Source: Zasmidium citrigriseum
Taxonomy: Eukaryota > Ascomycota > Dothideomycetes > Mycosphaerellales > Mycosphaerellaceae
Direction of reading: 5' to 3'
DNA: 64,000 nt
Assembly: GCA_002786025.1 (NCBI GenBank)
Contig: NHNW01000018.1
Coordinates: forward strand, 496,001 to 560,000
The notes under the pieces are model-generated. The model searched no databases, had not been told where the DNA came from, and was given only the letters and a program-made list of their open reading frames with translations. This document shows, in pieces, positions 20,878-31,642 of the stretch. Position numbers and translations under genes: made by a program. Every line of letters starts with the position of its first letter. Position 1 is the stretch's first letter.

Positions 20878-21256
20878 CGTGTGCAAGGAAAGTTGAACGA
20901 GGTAACGCAAAACCAGACTGCCGCCAGACAAATGCGCCGCTTCGCCGCCAACAATTGCAACAAATTGCAGCTCGCTGTACAGACTGTTGAAGCTGCACGC
21001 CCTGGAGTCGAAGTTGAGTCAACGAAACGAAACGTACGACAAACAAAGGGTTTTAGGTCACGGCCGACGATTCACGGCTAAAGCTTTATTATTTCAATTC
21101 GTAATTTCTCGGAAGGACTTCAGCATCCCCGGCGCCGCACGTGACAGCACCAGCCACGCATCCCACCAGCTGTGGCGCGCGCCTCGAACTCTTGGCGCGA
21201 GCAAAATAACTGACTGTACCGCTGCCGCCTTCTCTTCCGCCGCCAACATCGCCAAC
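20878..21256. promoter_or_regulatory. Bidirectional promoter C1-THF synthase / eIF3i
   Basis: A 379-bp divergent region. It carries CACGTGAC at 21138-21145, the core bound by E-box bHLH factors such as Cbf1-type regulators (established for yeast sulfur/methionine genes; inference here). Confidence 0.5.
21138..21145. promoter_or_regulatory. CACGTGAC E-box-like site
   Basis: An exact octamer 112 bp upstream of the eIF3i start and 261 bp from the long C1-THF start. A palindromic CACGTG core is the usual bHLH target. One-carbon metabolism feeds methionine synthesis, which fits a Cbf1-like input, but binding is not shown. Confidence 0.35.
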
Positions 21257-22324
21257 ATGAGACCGATCTTGCTATCAGGGCACGAGCGAGCCCTCACTCA
21301 AGTCAAGTGAGTATCTGCGCGACAGAGAAGAAAGAAGTACCGACCTGACACATGCCGCAGATTCTCCAAGGAAGGCGACCTCATTTTCTCCGTCAGTAAA
21401 GACCATGTTATCTGCGCGTGGTACAGCGCCAACGGCGAGCGATTCGGCGCATACAAGGGACATCAGGGTGCGCTTTGGACTGTCGATGTAGACCCGACCA
21501 CCACCCTTCTGGCAAGCGGAGGAGCCGACAATACCATCAGATTGTGGGAGGTCAAGACGGGCAAGCTGCTGAAGACATGGGAGTTCGGTACTGCCATCAA
21601 GAGGGTCGAGTTTTCAGAAGATGGGCGACAACTGCTGGGCGTGACCGAGAAGCGTGCGGGACAGCTGAGCACCATCATCGTATACGACATCAACCCGGAT
21701 CCAGAAGGCCAGCAGCCCAACGAGCACAGCCTGCGCATCGTGGTCGATGATATTCCCAAGGTCACTGTCGCTGGCTTCTCATACCTCACCAAGTACATCA
21801 TCTCTGGCCACGAGGACGGTAGCGTCTCCCAATACGACGCTAAGACTGGCGAGGAGCTCAAGCATGTATATCCTCACGAAGAAGGCGCCCCGGTCACCGA
21901 CCTGCAGTGGAGCGCCGACCGGACTTACTTCATCACCGCATCCAAGGACAAGACTGCCAAGCTGATGGATGCGAACTCCCTCGATGTCCTCAAGACCTAC
22001 GTCGCAGACACGCCCCTCAACAGCGCCGCCATTACCCCCGAACCGACCAACTATGTGATCCTTGGTGGTGGTCAAGCCGCCATGGATGTCACCACCACTT
22101 CCGCCCGTCAAGGAAAGTTCGAGGCCCGTTTCTACCACAAGATCTTCGAGGAGGAAGTTGGCAGAGTACGAGGTCATTTCGGGCCCCTGAACTACGTCGC
22201 AGTGGACCCGACTGGCAAGTGCTACTGCAGTGGTGGTGAGGATGGTTACGTGCGTGTGCATCATTTCGATCCACCATATTTCGACTTCAAGTTCGAGGTC
22301 GAGCGCGAGCGGGAACGGATGTGA
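21257..22324 (+). CDS. TIF34: Translation initiation factor eIF3 subunit i
   Basis: Exons 21257..21306 and 21361..22324 (54-nt intron, GTGAGT...CCGCAG) encode 337 aa, close to yeast Tif34 (347). It is a WD40 beta-propeller scaffold of eIF3 that helps 40S recruitment and scanning in the cytoplasm. The start [20 protein letters not shown] is typical. Repeats follow with motifs such as [20 protein letters not shown] and [11 protein letters not shown], and the C-terminal [19 protein letters not shown] is the conserved end of the family. It is divergent from C1-THF synthase. Confidence 0.96.
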
Positions 22325-22705
22325 GATGTTTGCATGAGCGATGACCTAGACGGTTTGGTGGGTACGGCATAGCAAGGCGTTTGGGCGTCGAAAAAGGTGG
22401 TTTCGATTGAAACCTCAGATATCAGGCGGATGAATCAAATTATCAATCGCAATCGACCAACTCACTGTGTCACAGCTTGCAGGGGTGACTTTCATGCCTT
22501 CACCCCTTGTACTGCCGGTCTTTGAAGCGGTTTTGGCACTGCAGAAGAGAAGACACAAGTTTGGATGATGCAAGGTCTGACAATTGTATTTACTGCTCCA
22601 TCGCATCTAATGATATTACAGACTTTTGCCCTTTTCGCCACCAAGCCACTCAAGCATTGTTCCCCGTCAGTTCTAAGCAGAACGCCTTGGCAATCACAAT
22701 TCGTC
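22325..22705. other. Convergent intergenic region
   Basis: This 381-bp stretch lies between the stop codons of eIF3i (plus) and the downstream metallopeptidase copy (minus). No gene is seen; it should contain both 3' ends. Confidence 0.5.
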
Positions 22706-23574
22706 CTATGGTCTGTTGCATGTACCCTCGAGTGCCCATCCGGCCCCTTGGTGGATATGGCCTGCGTTCCGGCCCACCCATATTACCTCCAAGATGTAGA
22801 AGAGGAAGTTGTCTGCGTTTTGAAGAGCTTGCCTTTCTGCAAAGTCCGCCAGCCACTGTGCTCTGTCTGAGCCATAGACCGGTTCCGGCTTCGGCCGGCA
22901 AAACGGTATGTAAATGTCTCGAACTATCTCAGCCGTCAGTATTGAACATGCCCAGCAGCGACATGGAGTACCTACTCAACGTGGAGCCAATTGCCGACTT
23001 GATTGTGTGCATAATTTCGTGCACGAGGATGGAGCTACGGCTCTCCCAGGATTCAGGATCCGCCTGGTTGTTCAGAAGTACTTCCTTGTGAGTTCTCGCC
23101 TTGACCCACTCTGGATATACAACAAACACGGTCGAATCAATAGTATGCTTCACGAAAGCAGGAACCCCGGCTTCAGGTCCATTAGGTCCATCAGGTCCAA
23201 CGTCCTGGCAGATCCAGCGCGTACTGTTCATGCTTTTCCAACTTTGGCTGAGAATACCTGCTGACTGGGTTAGCAAAGGCGGTGTCTGGCACTCTGAGGA
23301 ACGACTCGCCTTGCACAAACTCCCCTTTGTCTCTATTCAACCCTCCAAAGTACTTCAGCTCGATGTCGCGTAGAATGCAAGCCAGGTGTTGTTCAGTCTC
23401 AGAACTCGTCCTCAGTGTCAATACCTCTGCTAGCATGTCGCGGCCGCCGTCGATGGCATCAGCTATTTGGTTCCTAGCTTCTGTAGAGCACTGCTCAATG
23501 TTGTAGGGAATGACCGGGGGCACGGAAGGCGCAGCGGTGAGGAATAGTGTGACGATTTTCGTGATGCTGAGCAT
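22706..23574 (-). CDS. Secreted M35-like zinc metallopeptidase, copy B
   Basis: Exons 23310..23574, 22976..23257 and 22706..22923 encode 254 aa. MLSITKIVTLFLTAAPSVP is a signal peptide. The zinc-binding HEIMH is at 168-172 (SSILVHEIMH). After the second intron come a conserved Asp (IRD), VYG, and QNADNFLFYILE, matching the C-terminal (N)ADNY/F helix of aspzincins (M35, deuterolysin / Lys-specific endopeptidase type). Intron 1 (23258..23309) needs a GC donor, CAAG|GCGAGT, with CAG acceptor, to keep frame and similarity to copy A. Intron phases (1, 1) equal those of copy A 1.1 kb upstream, so they are tandem duplicates. The classical GTxxD zinc motif is not evident. Probably secreted; substrate unknown. 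Confidence 0.7.
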
Positions 23575-24010
23575 TGCTGATCTGCTCCAGACTTTGCGTG
23601 TCTATTGGAACCATCTTTACAAGCCGCTGCAATACTTTTTATACATTTCGGGACCTGCTTTGAACGCATGTTTGCTTCGTTGATGTTCTTTCTGGAAGGA
23701 TTTAGACCCAGGCGCCAGAGGTTCAGAACTTTCTGGGGGATCGAGGAGTCGCTTGTTGAAAGAGATGCATCCCTGACACCTGAGTAGAATCTGCAAGAAA
23801 CAGCAGTCCACTAGATGCATGCTGTGTCAGTGCCAACAGACTGATTGATAGAGCAAGGCGATGGTACGGAAACCCAGGAGACTTTGCCAAATGAAAAGCA
23901 ATCGGAGGAAACTTGGACAAGAAGGGAGGGTCCGATCATGCTACGATCCACATCTAGATTGTGTTATCGTATCATAATCGTAGTCATGAATCGAAAGTCC
24001 GTGCGACTAA
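23575..24010. other. Spacer between tandem metallopeptidase genes
   Basis: A 436-bp segment holding the promoter of copy B and the 3' end of copy A. No gene is seen. Confidence 0.5.
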
Positions 24011-24992
24011 CTACAAGAACAGTCTCAGGAAGATCAGATACACCAGACATGTACCCCGATCAAGCGAGCTACTCAGAAATCCGTAAGGCAGAGTCTCATT
24101 CAACCTCTCGCACCTCACCGGCTCATCGTCTCCGGAAGCATTTTGAGATGCGCGGCGGCCTTGGTAGAAGTTTTCATATGAGGCCATTGCTTGTCGTGCT
24201 TCGACCAGACGCATGACCTCCAGAGCGTACCACATGTAGTTGTCGGCATTGTACAACGCTCTCTCAGGAGTGTAAATAGCGAGATCACGCGAGCTCCCAT
24301 ATCCGTACGCTTTGCAGTTCTCCAGAAGAGAAGGCGTGCAATCGGGCATGAGTTGGTCCGTGACTTGAACTTCCTGGTTAGACTCCGCATGCTGCCAGTA
24401 AGACGTGTGACTTACTGGTGAAATTCCTGGTGTAATCTATGCTGACGGCGTGGATCATCTCATGCACGAGCACAGAGCTACGAGTCAGTCTTTCCTCAAA
24501 GTCTTGCCCAGAAGCAAGAGGGTCATCTGGTAGCTTGAACCACTTGGGACAGATGAAGACTGTTGGCGTCTCGTCATTAGCAATCACGCAGGCGAAGTAG
24601 TCGTCAAGGCACGGAGGACCACGCAAGACCCAGGTGACGTTGTTCCAAGAGGTTTGGATCCGAGCGAAGATGTCTGTTGGCGTTGTCAGCAGATAACTCT
24701 CAAGACAAAGAGTGATGTGTAATTACTTACTTGTAATGAATGCTTGTTTGTCCGTACTCAATTTACTGAAGTAATCCTCCTCCATGACCGGGAAGTCCGG
24801 CGCTGGTGGTGCGTAAGGAGTGCAGGTTCGGGCGTTCAAAACATCGTCCACGATTCTTTTGGCACCTTCGATGGCATGCTCGAGATGAAGTCGCTCTGTA
24901 TTCGTGCATGGGATCCTGTCGTCTCCATGCCAAGTGAGGTTGTAGAACCCTACGAGAAGGATGAAGATGGCGATCTGCACCTTGAACAGCAT
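24011..24992 (-). CDS. Secreted M35-like zinc metallopeptidase, copy A
   Basis: Exons 24731..24992, 24416..24673 and 24011..24363 encode 290 aa. The start is the first real ATG (24992); the longer frame begins at TTG. MLFKVQIAIFILLVGFYNL is a signal peptide or N-terminal anchor. The zinc site HEMIH is at 158-162 in SSVLVHEMIHA. A conserved Asp (ITDQ) after intron 2, AYGYG, and YNADNYMWYALE resemble the aspzincin C-terminal part. Cysteines are spread as in a disulfide-bonded extracellular enzyme. The last 40 residues end in a hydrophobic stretch, so a further intron or a membrane-associated tail is possible. Introns use GTAAGT donors; the second has an unusual TTCAAG acceptor chosen because other AGs give stops. 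Related to copy B. Confidence 0.7.
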
Positions 24993-25802
24993 GAAAAGAT
25001 TGGCACCAACCAAGCCTCGTCTGAGATCGGCCCCCGCGAAGAGACATCGTTGAGCCTATACGTCTCAGTTCCACTCTTTGATGGCATTTTTTGATTGCTG
25101 ATGTTCTTTCTTGACGTGATAGCGAATAGATAGAGAGAATCAAGAAAGCCACGGAAGACAGGAGTGTGTTCTCTAGGATCGTATCGCGATTGAGTCACTG
25201 CGTTACAACAAGAACGCGCGGAGCCTCAAGTCATTGAGGCTTGTTGGCGTATTCGAGAACCGGGCCCAAGAGGTCGAACCGTCGGGGATGACTGGTTGTT
25301 AGCAGCGAAATATCCAATCTCAGCGATGAATGGCCATCGATACTCGTCGAGTGGTCGCATGAGACTTTCTCTTCGTCCCAAGATAGTCGACCGTCTTCAC
25401 GAGCGAGTACTCATCTGGTGAGATGCCTGACAGCTCTGTACTTGCAGGGTTCTGTTTTGCATGTGTCGATTTATGGATCATGTTCGAGCGAGATGTAGCA
25501 ATGCGGCCATCAAACGACATTGTCGGCTCAGTCAAGTTCACGGAAGAAGTGAGGTCGGAGGAGCGTCTAAGGGGTCCGAAAAGCTGAGTTGACGCTAATC
25601 TCGTTTTAGATATCTCGCGACTTCAGAGCTTCGCGCGTGAGCTTGCGTCGGCGTGCTTGCCTGCCAACCATCATCCAACACTTCAGCATCCACCGCCAAC
25701 CCGCCATCTTCCTCCTTACCACAACACTTCGGCACTTGGAATACCCGCCGAACGCCATCACACCATCCACATCAGCGCCCACCCACCTCCGTCACCGCCG
25801 CC
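24993..25802. promoter_or_regulatory. Divergent intergenic region, metallopeptidase A / SCL1
   Basis: An 810-bp region containing both promoters. Short ORFs at 24950-25541 on the minus strand lack recognisable domains. The 130 bp before SCL1 are C-rich, as in other fungal leaders. Confidence 0.45.
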
Positions 25803-26805
25803 ATGTCTGGCAAGTCCCCCTTCAGCCCGCTCCAGACACGAGGCGCAGCTGCTAACATGCTCACGCAGGGAGCGCGGGTTTCGATCGACACATCACCATC
25901 TTCTCCGACCAAGGTCGCCTGTACCAAGTCGGTGTGTATCAGCCGCGTCTATATCCGTCATTCTGCGAATCGCCCCGCTGATTGGACTCCAGAATATGCA
26001 TTCAAGGCCATTACCGCTGCAAACATCACATCCGTGGGCGTTCGGGGAAAGAGCTGTGCAGTCGTCATATCGCAGAAGAAGGTGCCTGTATGTTGAATGA
26101 GTGGAAGAGTTAATGTGATGGCTGGATACTGATCGTCGGACTCGCATCTGCAGGACAAGCTCATTGACCCGTCATCCGTCTCCTACGTCTACAAGCTCTC
26201 GCCTTCTGTTGGATGCGTCATGACTGGCTCGATAGCAGACGCAAGAGCATCCGTCAACCGCGCGCGAGGAGAGGCTGCGGAATTCCGGTACAAGTTTGGT
26301 TACGAGATGCCGTGCGACGTTCTGGCCAAGCGGTTGGCCAACATCTCACAAGTCTACACACAGCGGGTGCGTATCAGGATGAAAAGGCAATAGACGCAGG
26401 ATCTGATTGAGTTTGCAGGCATACATGCGGCCCCTGGGTGTTGCGACCACTCTCATCTCAGTAGACTCGGAGTACGGACCGCAGCTGTACAAGTGCGATC
26501 CAGCTGGCTACTATGTCGGCTACAAGGCCACAGCATCGGGCCCAAAGGCGCAGGAGGCGCTAAACTTCCTCGAGAAGAAACTCAAGAACAAGGACAACGC
26601 GGAGGGCAGTTGGGACGAAGTGGTCGAGCTGGCCATCACCACCCTGAGCACGGTCCTCAGTGTGGATTTCAAGAAGGGCGAATTGGAGATTGGTATCGTG
26701 GGCGGTCCTCGAACGGACGGCAAGGAGGGAACCGATCCTACTTTCCGTTCCCTGACCGAAGACGAGATTGACGAGCGGCTCCAATCGATCGCTGAAAAGG
26801 ACTAA
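25803..26805 (+). CDS. SCL1: 20S proteasome subunit alpha 1 (Scl1/PSMA6 type)
   Basis: Exons 25803..25809, 25869..25931, 25993..26087, 26154..26366 and 26419..26805 encode 254 aa (yeast Scl1: 252). It is an outer-ring alpha subunit of the 20S core and is not itself catalytic. The start MSGSAGFDRHITIFSDQGRL includes the alpha-subunit signature. Later motifs RAYMRPLGV and DPAGYYVGYKATASG are alpha1-specific. The first coding exon has only 7 nt (ATGTCTG), and the only splice that restores the conserved N-terminus uses a GC donor (G|GCAAGT) with GCAG acceptor. The other introns are GT-AG (GTGTGT, GTATGT, GTGCGT donors). The identity is secure. Confidence 0.95.
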
Positions 26806-27960
26806 GCCACCGCACGCTTCAGCCCATGACAAGTACCACCTCAACCGCGCGATGGCACCATGCAAAAAGCATGTCGAGCGGATGCCAGGGTGTCTTGCGT
26901 CTTCGCAGCTCTACTGCTTTGCAGCATTGTGCTGCGGATGGAAGTGATCGGCGCCGCCGGACGCCAACTTTCGAACGAGGCTGAAAGCTGTCGCTGCAAT
27001 TGGCTGGCCTACCAGCTCGTGCAGACATGCAGACAGCTCCCAGCTGCGAACTTCAGTCCGCAAATGTACACTAGGCTTCTATTACGCACTGCCGACGCAC
27101 ACGAGGCGTTGTACCATACTAACGATTCTCACGTGGCCATTGGGACCCAACTCGTTTCATGATTGCTTCGTCGTCCCGGCACGCTTCCGCTGGCACGAAG
27201 CGTCAGACCGCTTCACGCAACCATGCATCCTGCAACCACTGCCGCACACCACTAGTCGACCTCACCCATATCTGTGCCTCACTAAACCTTGCCATGCGCA
27301 GTTCCTCATCATGGTCAGATGAGTCCAAGACGCTACAGGCCAATGGCATGCAACCTGCCCGGCACAGAGCCGCACCTTATTTCAGCAATCCACCCCATCC
27401 AGCACCCGGCATCTGTTCCTGCGCACTAGACATGACCGTGGCTTGCCTATGGCTGCCTGAGGTCCATAAACGTTCCTGAACTAACACCCTATGAGCTACC
27501 CAGCAGAGCTATGCCGGTTGTGACGTAGGGAAAAAAAGTCCCGTGCAGTGGTGAGCATGGTCCTCGACGACACTCGCTACTACTCATCGATGCTGTTCCA
27601 GCTGTCTGTGAACGGCATGCAGGGACACTTGCGAGATGGCCGCCAGGCTAGACCGGCCTTCTCGTTGGCGCTGTCTTTTTGTGGTGTTGCGAAAGCCCAG
27701 CAAGCCACAGGACCCGACTCAAGAGGTATCATTGACAGTGCCGCATGCCAGATGTGGTACCAGTGTCTACTCTGTTCATATAGAGATGCTCCCGACCTTC
27801 TCGGCCCAGAGCTCCTTCCATCAACAAGCTGTGACGACCCGACAACACTCCTTTCAAGAGCTGTGCTCATTGTACTAATACCCAAACTATCACCAACATT
27901 GTCTGTTTGTTTCAACCCTCTTGCTCCACAACTAACCAACAACCTCCTCCTTCTCGACCA
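26806..27960. other. Intergenic, no supported gene
   Basis: About 1.15 kb after SCL1. Several short ORFs occur, including a 243-codon minus-strand ORF overlapping the next gene, but none shows protein-like features. It holds the SCL1 3' end and the promoter of the gene at 27961. Confidence 0.5.
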
Positions 27961-28623
27961 ATGTACTTCATGGCAGACGGCATGAACAACATTCGCGCAA
28001 TGCGAGTGACCGAGCTTATGGGAGACTACCGCAACCTCCAAACATACATGGCCAGCATCCGGGCGAGTCCTTCGGCGGAAGAGTATAACGAGGAGGGATA
28101 TGTCGTGCTTCGACAATGCGTATCGCAATCTCAGGCGTTGCTGGCACAACCTTTCCAGAGCGAACACGGTCGTGGGACGGATGAGGAACAGACTAAGGCA
28201 CATTTGAAGAGGTACGAACGATGATTTCGAGGCAGAGTCGACCAATGCAGCCCACTGACATGGCAGCAGGATAATAGCAGACGCGGCCGCCAGGAGGTTC
28301 AAGGCGCACAAGTTGTACTTGCGAGCGACGGCGGCTCTTCGATGGGTGAACGCGAGGACGACGGTTCTTCAGGGGCAGAGACCGCATGCTGGGCATGCAC
28401 CTGCTTTGCAACAGATTCGGGACCAGTTGCGCAACGTACGTCGATCTAAAAGATCAATGCAATGTTGAGAGACTGACGATGTGCTCAGGAGTTGGCCTCT
28501 ATCACAGATGCCCGGGTCGACGCAGCGCTCCGTCAAGCCGACTCCGCTGAAGGGAAGTGGCTGGCTGAGGACCCTCCCCTGGCGGCGATCCAGCGAGTTG
28601 TTGGCAATGGAAATGGGCGATAA
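27961..28623 (+). CDS. Unknown helical protein, three exons
   Basis: Exons 27961..28211, 28270..28435 and 28489..28623 encode 183 aa. I recognise no family. The sequence is mainly helical and rich in Ala, Arg and Gln, with a central block IIADAAARRFKAHKLYLRAT and a C-terminal amphipathic segment. There is no signal, membrane or zinc motif. The frame is continuous over two GT-AG introns (GTACGA and GTACGT donors), which is the main evidence. Intron 1 ends in a CAG-CAG tandem acceptor that could add one Ser (KRI versus KSRI). An in-frame upstream extension begins at a TTG and is not used. Possibly nuclear or cytosolic; function unknown. Confidence 0.55.
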
Positions 28624-29127
28624 AGGGAACTCGCACCTCCTGACACCCTTCACCCTTTGGGCTCCCACCCATCGACACGACTCCAACAATCCCAGAGGAC
28701 ACCCTCTCCCAACCACCAACCTGAGCACTGCAGGCAAGCTCGTCCGTCCTTTACCAACCCGACCACCCCGTCCCGGCGACGAAGATATAAGAGCTGCTGG
28801 CCAGCCAACAAGCTATTGCTACTGGGAGGACATCTGAGTTTTACGACTGCAACATCCTTAATCGACAGGAAAGGCTGAGGAGGATCGGTCGTTGTCAACA
28901 AAAAGAGGCTTCGAAAGCTTCAAAACTTCTATCGTTGCCTAATGAGGCTACAGTATTCGTCGTCTTGCGACTATATCTATTAATACTTATTCATCTTCAT
29001 CATTGAGACACCTCTCTCATCAAGCGTCAACCCAAGCCAAGATACTCGTCACAGCACATCAAACGGCGACCCACGAGAGACAAAAGAAGAATACTCTACA
29101 ACGAATCCGCACCCAACCCAACAATCC
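28624..29127. other. Convergent intergenic region
   Basis: 504 bp between the 3' ends of the unknown gene (plus) and the C2H2 gene (minus). No gene is seen. It contains an AT-rich patch around 28960-29000. Confidence 0.5.
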
Positions 29128-29714
29128 TCAAGCATCCCTCCTCCCCACCCCCCTCTTCGGAATATCCACCTTATGCACATCCCTCACATGATCCACCATC
29201 TTATCCTTCCGCGTAAACCCATAAGCCCCCTTCCGATGACACCCCGCGACCAGACAATCGACCAGCGTCGCGGATTCCCGATTGTGGACATTTTGGTAGT
29301 GGCGTTGGAGGTCTACGTTGCGTGGGCAGGAGTAGGTGCAGTTTTGCCAGAGGCAGACGTATTCGCCTGGTCCGCTGGAATATGTGTCAGTAAGTGTTGG
29401 TGTGGGAGGGTGAATGAGGGTGTCGGTTGGGGTTGGGGGAAGGAGGAGAGGGGGACTTACGTTGCGGGTGGATGCTGATGCGGGTAGGACATGGGGGATG
29501 TTGGGGAGGTTGAGTAGGTGGATGTTGGCGAGGAGGTGTAGCTTGCTGGGGAGGTTGGTGTTGGTGGGTAGTTGTAGGGGTAGGCGTAGTTTGAGTTGGG
29601 TGCTGGACGGATGGGAATTTGTGTCGGTTGGGCTGTTTGGTAGGCGTAGGGTTGTTGTGATGAGGAGGCTCGTCGGTATTGATCTGGGTATTGGGAGTAG
29701 TATTGTTGAGACAT
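29128..29714 (-). CDS. Small C2H2 zinc-finger protein
   Basis: Exons 29461..29714 and 29128..29374 (86-nt intron, GTAAGT...TTCCAG) encode 166 aa. The N-terminal half is Tyr/Pro/Ser/Gln-rich low complexity (MSQQYYSQYPDQYRR, then repeated SPTS/PTSP) and probably disordered. The C-terminal half holds two finger-like units: C92-x4-C97-x12-H110-x4-H115, and C125-x4-C130-x16-H147-x4-H152. The wider C-x4-C spacing is seen in fungal fingers of this kind. Nucleic-acid binding is likely, but the target is unknown. It ends soon after the second unit. Confidence 0.72.
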
Positions 29715-31642
29715 GATGGGCTTTGAGTTGTTTAGCTCTAGTTCTGCATCGAAAGTAATCAGAGATATATCGACTTACCTCGTTGTCTAGCCTCGTGACC
29801 GGATGCTACTGATCCCAATCGCTGGTAATCCTCAAAGCTAATGATATAGACGATTCTTTGGTGGTTGCGACCACACGTCCGATGATTTGACAACCAATGT
29901 TTGTACAAATAATCAACTGACGACCTCAAGAATAGAGCAGCAGCACAGAGCACCTTCTATACGACCTCTGAACAACCGAACGATGTAGTACAGCAACAGC
30001 GCCCATTTATCAATCCTACACCGGCCGCAAGGCCGCACCACAGCCGCCAGCCTTACCGAGCCGCGCAGCTCGCCGCAATATCCAAACATCCACCTTGCGA
30101 AGGCATAGAGATGGGCTATGGGCATTGCCTTCATACTCACCTTCAATATCTGGTAAGGCAGCATTGAAATGCGCGTTCAAACATCCAACACACTTCGTTC
30201 ATGCTGCGATCCATTGGCTCATAGGCCATTGTATATGTGAGGCGATCAATGACAGCAGACCGAGGCAGTGCCATCTCGCCAGTTTGCAAACCACCCCGAT
30301 GACCGAAGACGGAAGGCAGAGCGTCCAAAAAGCTTTGATGGACATGGGTTACCGAACACTGCCGGACGGACAACCATGCGGACTGTGTGAAGGCAACGTG
30401 GTGGTGACGTCGGATCCTACGGGCCGATACCCAGGGTCCGGTGCGCTGGGGATGGGTTTCAGGCACTGAGCGGTGCTCGTGCTACCCTCGAAAGCACTTC
30501 ATTCGATGAATTGGGTTTGTGAGAGGTTTGAAGCCCATAGCGTTGGAGTGACTCACCTCAGTCCATCTCACCACGTGGGTCCAGCGCGACGCTCAAGGAG
30601 CCAGGAATAGACGCCATGCCAAACATGTGTGCTGGGATGGACGTTCCACGATCATTCTCAGCCTTTGTGAGATGGCCTTAGGAATCTGCACATCTCTTCC
30701 ATGACACCATCGATGGTCGAAATTGTCTCCAGGCCATCAATATCAATCCCATGACATGTTCCGGAAGTCAATTAGATGTTGCCTTCAAGTTGCCTTCTCA
30801 CCCGATACCGCTCCTCACACATCATGAAGTCGTGAAGTGAGGCTTACAAGCCCGCAAGAAAGAGGCCGCCCTCGCCCTTCAAGCTTGGCGTGCCCTCCTC
30901 CCAAGGCGCAGCATCCTTCAAGGTCGTTCAGAAGCAGGTTTCCGCGACTCGGTACTCATCTCATGTCTCGTCTCGAAGAACCTGAAAGGCAACCGACATA
31001 TCGTGACTCCATGAACCGGTCCCCTTCGTTTCTCGATCCGAATAGCATACGTAGACTGTACGCCCAGCCTTTCCCACTTCCACACACCTTCACCGTGCTT
31101 TTTCAGCTGCCATGTCATCCGCGGCATCACCATAGGACCTTTCCGCGATTGGCCGATTCACCACATCGATGGTATTCATGGTCTTCGTCGCAGTAATCCA
31201 AGAGCTGCGGTTGAGCCTCAAAGCCTGTGATTGGTCAGTCCATCTTCACAGCCCACGGCCATCGCTTAGACTAGACGCTGCGGCCTGCGGCAATTGACTT
31301 TGGTGGCATCGAGCACGCGCATAAAGCCAACGGGCACGCCGCCAAGCCCCAGCGGCACGGATGGCGCAACAAGGCAGAACAAAAGCAAAGGAAAGAAGGG
31401 CATGAGACTGAAAAGGGCAAAAGTGCCGGTCAGTTGTGAAGTCATCATCAAGAGGGCCAATGTTCAGGCGACTCCCCCAAAAGAAGTGTGTGAATTGGAT
31501 TTGGGTGATTTGCCTGAAAGCAACCAGTGAGCCCAGTCGTGCTCACACCCACGTCGAGACGAAAAGTTCCTTGGAAGCTACTGTTACACGACCAAGAAAT
31601 CCTTTCGACTTCGTTCCCATCGTTTGCCTTGCGCTTTGCTCA
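29715..31642. other. Long intergenic region, no confident gene
   Basis: About 1.9 kb between the C2H2 gene start and the NOT3 stop. A 56-codon plus ORF at 30299..30469 (MTEDGRQSVQKALMDMGYRT...) contains a CGLC pair and ends GMGFRH; it looks mildly protein-like. Other ORFs (30837..31196, 31294..31530) look random. A CACGTGGG lies near 30573. Confidence 0.45.
30299..30469 (+). CDS. Possible small protein (56 aa), low confidence
   Basis: ATG to TGA with a CxxC (PCGLCEGN) and a Gly/Pro-rich end. Codon use is not obviously random, but there is no homologue I recognise and no promoter evidence. It could instead be the last exon of an unseen gene or chance. Confidence 0.2.
   Translation: MTEDGRQSVQKALMDMGYRTLPDGQPCGLCEGNVVVTSDPTGRYPGSGALGMGFRH

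Noticed and set aside
20878..20931. Longer N-terminus for C1-THF synthase
   Set aside because: The extension begins at TTG; the first ATG in frame is 20877 and gives a better presequence.
24993..25013. Start of metallopeptidase A at 25013
   Set aside because: That codon is TTG; the ATG at 24992 directly starts a good signal peptide.
27580..28311. 243-codon minus-strand ORF
   Set aside because: Overlaps the spliced plus-strand gene and its promoter; no recognisable features.
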